Source: an uncultured Prevotellaceae bacterium
GTDB taxonomy: Bacteria > Bacteroidota > Bacteroidia > Bacteroidales > UBA932
Assembly: GCA_947166905.1 (NCBI GenBank)
Contig: CAMVFZ010000005.1
Location: forward strand, 79,434 to 143,433
Length of the DNA: 64,000 nucleotides
Direction of reading: 5' to 3'
A program made the position numbers and the translations under genes. Shown here piece after piece: positions 59,068-64,000 of the stretch (the stretch's first letter is position 1; the number at the start of each line of letters is the position of its first letter). The notes under the pieces were generated by a model that did not search any database, was not told where the DNA came from, and was given only the letters and a program-made list of their open reading frames with translations.

Positions 59068-60441
59068 TTACTTTTTCTTGTTGGGAAGATCCAACTCAAG
59101 CGAAGGATTCTTTGCAGAAGAAAGCCTGAGCAGGAAGGAAACGGTTATGGCGATGATTGCCAGCCCGATGAAAATATACTCTGCGCTAACTGCCGCAGAG
59201 GCATCGGACACGCCGCCATCGGCCGCAGCCTTCTTGAATATGCCGCCCACGAATACCGGGACAAGCAACATACCCATATTCTGAATCCAGTAAATGAGGG
59301 AATATGCGGTTCCAAGGGTCTTTTCCGGGACAATCTTGGGAACTGAGGGCCACATTGCCGACGGTACCAGTGAATAACCGACACCAAGGATGGCAATGCC
59401 CAGATAACCGAAGAACGGCACACCTGCAGGCGCAAAAGCAATGATGAGATGGGCTGCCAAAACAAGCAGCGCACCGGCTATCATCCAATAGGTTGCCTTT
59501 CCCACCTTGTCAACAATGGCACCGAACAGCGGAGTGAATATCACGGTAAAGAATGGAATCATAGTGATGGTCCACTTTGCCGAATCCAGGTCCATGTCAA
59601 AACGCGGTATTACTATTGACGTACCGAATTTCTTGAATGAGATAATGCAGCAATAGAAAAATACGCAAAGCAGCGATATCAGAATAAAGCGCCTGTTGGT
59701 GAGCACCTTAAGGATATCGGAGAATACAAATTTATCCTCCTTCTTAACCTCTCCTTTGGCTACGGTTATACCGGCAGCCTTATCGTACTTGGCATCCATC
59801 GCTACGAATATCGCCCACAACACGGCACCGATAAGAAGCATGGTAAGGCCTAAGAAAGCGGGACGAGCCGTCTCTGACAGGGAATACATCTGACCGGGAT
59901 CCTTCTGGGCCACGAGCATCGGGGAAATGATGAAGGCAGCCGCCGTTCCCAAACGGGCGATGGCAAGCTGAAGGCCCATTGCAAAGGCCACATTCCTGCC
60001 TTTGAACCATTTGGCGATGGAACGCGTTACCGCCACTCCGGCGATTTCACTTCCCAGGCCAAAGATCATACAGCCGATGTAAGCAACCGTCAGCGACGTA
60101 CCCGGGGCAAAGCCCGCAGTGATGGCAAAGGTGACAAGTCCGGCACCCAGAACCATCAGCCCGACGAATATTGATCCTACAAGGCGTACTCCATACATAT
60201 CCAGCAGTACGCCGCAAATAACCAGGCCGCCCCAAACGCACAGGAATGAATATCCACCGGCGTAGAAGCCGTACATTGCCGAGTCCCAGCCAAGGGCCAG
60301 GTCTTCCGGATGACGGAAAATCTGGCTAAGGGTAGAGAACATGTCGTCAAAGAAGTACGACCCGGCCATAGGTACAACCAAGCATGCCAGAGCTATCCAG
60401 CACGCGGTTTTTCCCAATATTTTCTTATGGTCAGCAGTCAT
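59068..60441 (-). CDS. MFS transporter (oxalate/formate-antiporter-like), copy 2
   Basis: This 457-residue protein has 12 predicted helices and belongs to the major facilitator superfamily, resembling OFA-type carriers. The family pattern includes GLQLAIARLGTAAAF in helix 5, GAIVDKVGKATYWM at the loop between helices 8 and 9 and LGVGYSLVPSAMWPSVPKIV in helix 10. It is clearly paralogous to the gene immediately upstream (60458), with 16 bases between them; both share the VPKI..EK.LG.AYSLI..QN.G segment. The substrate is unknown; C1/C2 or branched monocarboxylates would fit the OFA family. Confidence 0.82.
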   Translation of the reverse strand: MTADHKKILGKTACWIALACLVVPMAGSYFFDDMFSTLSQIFRHPEDLALGWDSAMYGFYAGGYSFLCVWGGLVICGVLLDMYGVRLVGSIFVGLMVLGAGLVTFAITAGFAPGTSLTVAYIGCMIFGLGSEIAGVAVTRSIAKWFKGRNVAFAMGLQLAIARLGTAAAFIISPMLVAQKDPGQMYSLSETARPAFLGLTMLLIGAVLWAIFVAMDAKYDKAAGITVAKGEVKKEDKFVFSDILKVLTNRRFILISLLCVFFYCCIISFKKFGTSIVIPRFDMDLDSAKWTITMIPFFTVIFTPLFGAIVDKVGKATYWMIAGALLVLAAHLIIAFAPAGVPFFGYLGIAILGVGYSLVPSAMWPSVPKIVPEKTLGTAYSLIYWIQNMGMLLVPVFVGGIFKKAAADGGVSDASAAVSAEYIFIGLAIIAITVSFLLRLSSAKNPSLELDLPNKKK

Positions 60442-60457
60442 GGTATATTAAATTGAA

Positions 60458-61885
60458 TTATTCCTTGACAATATTCGGTTCCTCCAGACGGAGTCCCATC
60501 TTCTTGTCAAGCGCCTTGAGATAAAGCGCGATGACAAAGGCAGCTATTCCGAAGCATGCGAAGATGATTAGAGGAATAGTGTAGTTGTACGGGATGAACT
60601 CTGCACCGGTAGCCTTTGCTGCAACAACTGCCGGATTGGTCTCATTTACAGAAGTAAGTACAGAGCCGATGAGCATAGGAACAAGGCAAAGGCCGATGTT
60701 CTGTACCCAGAAGATAAGGTTGTATGCAGAGCCAAGTATCTTCTCGTCAATAATCTTAGGAACTGAAGGCCAGAGGGCTGCAGGAACAAGCGAGAAGCTT
60801 ACGCCAAGGACTACGATAGTAGAATAAGCGATGAACTTGCTATGGGTTACAGGCAGCACGAAGGCGAATACAAGGTGGCATACGATAAGCAGCAAGGCGC
60901 CGAAGATAAGCATTGTAGCACCCTTACCCTTGGTGTCAAGATACCTGCCAAGGAAAGGAGTAATTACTGCGGCACCAACGGGGAACCAACGGAAGATATC
61001 CGAAGCTGCCTTTGCTGAAATACCGTCCAGGTTGCACTGGAGCATGTTTGCTCCGTATCTCTGGAACGGGAAGATTGCGCTGTAGTACAGCACACAAAGG
61101 ATAGCCACAACCCAGAAACTTCTGGATGTAAGAATTATCTTTAGGTCGCTTACCTTGAATTCTTCTTCACTTTCTCCGCCATTTTCCTGACGGCCTACCT
61201 CCTTAAGCTGCTTGTCGAACTTCTTGTCCATTACGCTGAACACCATGAAGTTGATAAGGCCGATGAGGAGGAGTACGGTGCAGAAGCCTACAGGCCCCTG
61301 GATGCTGCCAAGTTTGGCAGCCAGCAGCGGGCTGATAGAAAAGATGGCGAACACACCGATTCTTGCGATTGCCATTTCCACACCCATTGCCATTGCCATC
61401 TCTTTACCCTTGAACCATTTAGCAATAGCCTTTGACACTGTTGTACCTGCCATTTCGCAGCCGCATCCGAAGATCATGAAGCCCAGGGAGGCAAGCTTTG
61501 CACTACCAGGCATGGTCACCCACCAGCTGTCAAGCCATGCGCAGAGACCAGTCTCCTGGAACCATCCGCTTATGGCCACATACTTGATACAAGCGCCGAT
61601 AAACATCATGGAAGCGGACAGGATTCCGGTAAAACGGATACCCATCTTATCCAGGATGATACCGGCCAGGATAAGGAAGCCGCAGACATTCAGCAAGTAC
61701 TCTGAACTGGCGTACGTACCAAAAGCATTAGGCGTCCAGCCTCTTTCTGCCTCTACAAGTTGCTGTAGAGGAGACATAACATCCACAAACATATAGCCAA
61801 AGAGCATCATCAAGGCTATAAGAATCAACGCCGCCCAACGCATTCCGGGGTAGTCGTTCATCAATTTTCTCACTTTTTCTGCCAT
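60458..61885 (-). CDS. MFS transporter (oxalate/formate-antiporter-like), copy 1
   Basis: The start is the ATG at 61885 (MAEKVRKLMNDYPG); two earlier codons begin at a GTG only four bases from the -7 box. The 475-residue product has 12 helices and the same key segments as its downstream paralogue (GVEMAIARIGVFAIF, LVPAALWPSVPKIIDEKILG). Between helices 6 and 7 lies a charged cytoplasmic loop. Together they look like an old tandem duplication, since the sequences differ at many sites. The pair may have diverged in substrate or may form a functional set. Confidence 0.82.
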   Translation of the reverse strand: MAEKVRKLMNDYPGMRWAALILIALMMLFGYMFVDVMSPLQQLVEAERGWTPNAFGTYASSEYLLNVCGFLILAGIILDKMGIRFTGILSASMMFIGACIKYVAISGWFQETGLCAWLDSWWVTMPGSAKLASLGFMIFGCGCEMAGTTVSKAIAKWFKGKEMAMAMGVEMAIARIGVFAIFSISPLLAAKLGSIQGPVGFCTVLLLIGLINFMVFSVMDKKFDKQLKEVGRQENGGESEEEFKVSDLKIILTSRSFWVVAILCVLYYSAIFPFQRYGANMLQCNLDGISAKAASDIFRWFPVGAAVITPFLGRYLDTKGKGATMLIFGALLLIVCHLVFAFVLPVTHSKFIAYSTIVVLGVSFSLVPAALWPSVPKIIDEKILGSAYNLIFWVQNIGLCLVPMLIGSVLTSVNETNPAVVAAKATGAEFIPYNYTIPLIIFACFGIAAFVIALYLKALDKKMGLRLEEPNIVKE

Positions 61886-61895
61886 ATACACGAAT

Positions 61896-61903
61896 CAAAT
61901 TTA
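61896..61903 (-). promoter_or_regulatory. -7 element of the tandem MFS operon
   Basis: The reverse complement is TAAATTTG, an exact match, ten bases before the ATG at 61885. Confidence 0.5.
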
Positions 61904-61984
61904 TGTTCTAATCTCTCTTGACCTGCTAATATAAGGAAAAAAACCGGCATCGTCAAAAGATTTTTAGTTGTTAGAATAAAATAC

Positions 61985-61992
61985 TAACTTTG
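61985..61992 (+). promoter_or_regulatory. -7 element of dxs
   Basis: TAACTTTG is an exact match, 17 bases before the dxs ATG. The -33 region is a T-run (61961-61965), not a clean TTTG. Confidence 0.6.
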
Positions 61993-62009
61993 TAAGCCCA
62001 AATAACACT

Positions 62010-63899
62010 ATGTATAAGCTTTTAGACAAGATAGACTCTCCGGCAGACCTGAAAAAACTGGATGTAAGCCAGCTTCGGGAGCTCTGCTCAGAAGTCAGGG
62101 ATTATATGATAAGATGCTGCGCCGTAAACCCGGGCCACCTGGGGGCGTCGCTTGGAGCCGTAGAGATTATCACGGCCCTGCATTACGTGTATAATCTTCC
62201 ACAGGACAAGATTGTCTTTGACGTAGGCCATCAGGCCTATGCCCACAAGATACTTACCGGCCGCAGGGAGGCCTTCAAAACCAACCGTACCAAGGACGGC
62301 ATCAGCGGCTTCCCCAAGCCATCGGAAAGCAAGTACGACGCATTTGGAGCAGGCCATTCATCCACTTCGATATCGGCGGCCCTGGGCCTGGCGGAATCGG
62401 CCCGGATACAGGGAAAAGAAGAAAAAGTGGTGGCCGTTATCGGCGATGGTGCCATGACTGGCGGCCTGGCCTTCGAGGGCCTGAACAACGCCGGAAGCAG
62501 CAAGGCCAACATTCTGATCATCCTTAATGACAACGACCAGTCAATTGACAAGCCTACCGGTGCCATCCACAATTATCTGCTTAAGATTACCACTTCCGGA
62601 AGATACAACCGCTTCAAGAAAAAAGTGTGGGACAAGTTGGGTGACAGCTGGTTGCGCCGCCGTTTCCAGAAATGGACGGTGGACACCAAATCCAACCTTG
62701 TAAGGAAGTCCGGAGGCGCCCTCTTCGAGGCTCTTGGATTCAGATACTTCGGCCCCATCGATGGCAATGATATAGAGACACTTACCTATACTCTTCAAAG
62801 GCTTAAAAACCTTCATGGACCGCGCATCCTGCACGTTCATACAATCAAGGGAAAAGGCTATGCTCCGGCAGAGGCGAACCCTGCAGTATGGCATGCTCCG
62901 GGACGCTTTGACCCGGAAACCGGAGAACGTATCATCAAGCACGCCGATACTCCCAGATGGCAGGATGTCTTTGGGGATGTACTGGTAGATCTGGCCAAAC
63001 GCGACAACCGCGTGGTAGGCGTCACTCCGGCCATGGCTTCAGGCTGCGGAATGAACCTTCTGGAGGCCCAGATGCCAGAAAAATTCTATGACGTTGGTAT
63101 AGAGGAAGAGCATGCTGTCACCTTCTCCGCCGGTCTTGCAGCCGGTGGCTTGAGGCCCTTCTGCAATATATATTCTTCCTTCTCACAGAGGGCTTACGAC
63201 CAGATTATCCACGACGTTGCGCTCCAGCATCTGCCGGTAGTGCTTTGCTTCGACAGGGGTGGAGTCGTAGGAGAAGACGGCCCAACCCACCACGGAGTCT
63301 TCGATATGGCCGCATACAGGTGCATACCTGGCGCGGTAGTGTGCTCCCCCAGAAATGAACTGGAGCTCAAGAACATGATGTATAGCGGTCTGTGCAGCGA
63401 GTCCGGCCCTTATATTATAAGGTATCCGCGCGGGGGCGCAGAGGGAGTACCCTACAAGGATGCTCCTTATACTGAACTTGTCCCCGGGAAATCGGAGCTG
63501 CTGCAAAAAGGAGAGAAGGTTGCCATCCTTGCCATCGGCCACTGCGCAACGCGGGCCATGGAGGCATCGGCTATAATAAAAGAGAAACTGGGCTTCTCCC
63601 CTACCGTCATAGATATGAGGTTTATCAAGCCGATTGACGAAGAGGCCATCATTGAAGCAGCAAAAACTCACGGCGACATAGTTACCGTAGAAGACGGCTG
63701 CCTTACCGGAGGCCTTGGCGGCGCCGTAGCCGAAGTACTTGAAAAGAACAATCTGCACCCTGCACTTCACTGCCTTGGCATCCCGGATGAATTTATCAGC
63801 CAGGACACCCAGAAGGCACAGAGAGCGGCATGCAGGATAGACAAAGACGGGATAGCCGGAACTATTGAAAATATTTTTTCAAAAAGTTTTGGAGAATAA
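62010..63899 (+). CDS. dxs: 1-deoxy-D-xylulose 5-phosphate synthase
   Basis: This 629-residue thiamine-diphosphate enzyme condenses pyruvate and glyceraldehyde 3-phosphate to DXP, the start of the MEP pathway and also a precursor of vitamin B6 and thiamine. ThDP-binding is shown by VIGDGAMTGGLAFEGLNNAG with a following NDN. HLGASLGAVEIITALHYV near the N-terminus and the second-half motif DRGGVVGEDGPTHHG are characteristic, as is the C-terminal TVEDGCLTGGLGGAVAEVL transketolase segment. Length is normal. The next gene, tRNA-Thr, has a promoter that overlaps the last codons of dxs. Confidence 0.97.
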   Translation: MYKLLDKIDSPADLKKLDVSQLRELCSEVRDYMIRCCAVNPGHLGASLGAVEIITALHYVYNLPQDKIVFDVGHQAYAHKILTGRREAFKTNRTKDGISGFPKPSESKYDAFGAGHSSTSISAALGLAESARIQGKEEKVVAVIGDGAMTGGLAFEGLNNAGSSKANILIILNDNDQSIDKPTGAIHNYLLKITTSGRYNRFKKKVWDKLGDSWLRRRFQKWTVDTKSNLVRKSGGALFEALGFRYFGPIDGNDIETLTYTLQRLKNLHGPRILHVHTIKGKGYAPAEANPAVWHAPGRFDPETGERIIKHADTPRWQDVFGDVLVDLAKRDNRVVGVTPAMASGCGMNLLEAQMPEKFYDVGIEEEHAVTFSAGLAAGGLRPFCNIYSSFSQRAYDQIIHDVALQHLPVVLCFDRGGVVGEDGPTHHGVFDMAAYRCIPGAVVCSPRNELELKNMMYSGLCSESGPYIIRYPRGGAEGVPYKDAPYTELVPGKSELLQKGEKVAILAIGHCATRAMEASAIIKEKLGFSPTVIDMRFIKPIDEEAIIEAAKTHGDIVTVEDGCLTGGLGGAVAEVLEKNNLHPALHCLGIPDEFISQDTQKAQRAACRIDKDGIAGTIENIFSKSFGE

Positions 63900-63918
63900 A
63901 GAATAATATCTATCTTTG
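63888..63918 (+). promoter_or_regulatory. Promoter of tRNA-Thr (TTTG-N19-TATCTTTG)
   Basis: TTTG at 63888-63891 lies within the last dxs codons, and TATCTTTG at 63911-63918 follows after exactly 19 bases. This is the fourth tRNA promoter in the window with the full consensus. Confidence 0.85.
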
Positions 63919-63946
63919 CAGTCCCTTTCGGCAACGATAAGGAAAC

Positions 63947-64000
63947 GCCGATATAGCTCAGTTGGCCAGAGCACGTGATTTGTAATCTCGGGGTCGTGGG
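63947..64000 (+). tRNA. tRNA-Thr (TGT), cut by window edge
   Basis: The first 54 bases are present: acceptor strand GCCGATA, D arm GCTC..GAGC, and the anticodon stem CGTGA/TCTCG with loop TTTGTAA, giving anticodon TGT at 63981-63983. The middle pair of the anticodon stem is a T-T mismatch. The T arm and the 3' acceptor strand lie beyond the edge. Confidence 0.85.

Noticed and set aside
1..64000. CRISPR array, prophage, insertion sequence or known defence system
   Set aside because: No direct-repeat spacer array, transposase, integrase or phage structural gene was seen anywhere, and all large frames have other explanations.

Overview
The window is a piece of chromosome from a member of the Bacteroidales (Bacteroidota). 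The evidence is a SusC/SusD pair, Bacteroidota-type RpoZ, BamD, BamA and Skp proteins, DUF4837 and DUF4922 families, and promoters that almost all follow the Bacteroidota pattern TAnnTTTG (-7), in the best cases with TTTG exactly 19 bases upstream (-33). The genus cannot be fixed from the sequence alone. Almost all of the window is densely packed housekeeping DNA with modest accessory islands. I see no phage, insertion sequence, CRISPR array or recognisable defence system.

Layout. 1-6.8 kb (minus): an operon running HU-like membrane protein, acyl-ACP thioesterase, AspT-type transporter, NUDIX hydrolase, DUF4922-SpoIID fusion and an AmpG-like permease cut by the window edge. 6.9 kb: tRNA-Asn. 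7-14.1 kb (minus): a SusC/SusD/lipoprotein uptake operon. 14.4-17.9 kb (minus): ruvX, def, manB-type mutase and a LysM/M23 endopeptidase. 17.9-22.2 kb (plus): degenerate M23 protein, dxr, rseP and a DUF4837 lipoprotein, then tRNA-Glu, rpsT and tRNA-Pro. 23-28.7 kb (minus): DcaP-like porin and a DASS anion transporter fused to a degenerate M49 peptidase domain, then gdhA. 28.8-33.6 kb (minus): skp-like gene, bamA, uppS, nadK. 33.7-36.6 kb (plus): pdxJ, a second Skp-like protein and a LysM/periplasmic-binding protein. 36.5-40.4 kb (minus): recN, rpoZ, bamD, trxB. 40.5-41.7 kb (plus): a Fur-family regulator and a NigD-like lipoprotein. 41.7-45.8 kb (minus): tRNA-His, a broken phosphatase gene, porin, asparaginase and C4-dicarboxylate transporter. 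45.9-52.4 kb (plus): a carboxyltransferase related to OadA/PycB, radC, a 1028-residue fimbrillin-like lipoprotein and upp. 52.4-53.7 kb (minus): miaB. 53.8-57.7 kb (plus): LEA-like lipoprotein, SPOR protein, rpoN and cls. 57.8-61.9 kb (minus): a small lipoprotein, a zinc-ribbon membrane protein and two tandem MFS transporters. 62-64 kb (plus): dxs and the start of a tRNA-Thr.

Functional themes. Envelope biogenesis is heavily represented: BamA, BamD, Skp-like proteins, RseP, UppS, M23 and SpoIID proteins and Cls. Dxr, Dxs and UppS give three steps of the isoprenoid and undecaprenyl route, at separate loci. Two operons pair an outer-membrane porin with an inner-membrane dicarboxylate-type carrier, and the second adds asparaginase, suggesting use of aspartate or asparagine and C4-dicarboxylates in an anaerobe.

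The most unusual items are the transporter-pseudopeptidase fusion at 24.2-27.2 kb, the DUF4922-SpoIID fusion next to AmpG, the carboxyltransferase whose biotinyl-like domain lacks the biotin-accepting lysine, the phosphatase gene broken by an internal deletion, and a compact set of palindromes at 22.86-22.93 kb that could fold as a three-armed cloverleaf.
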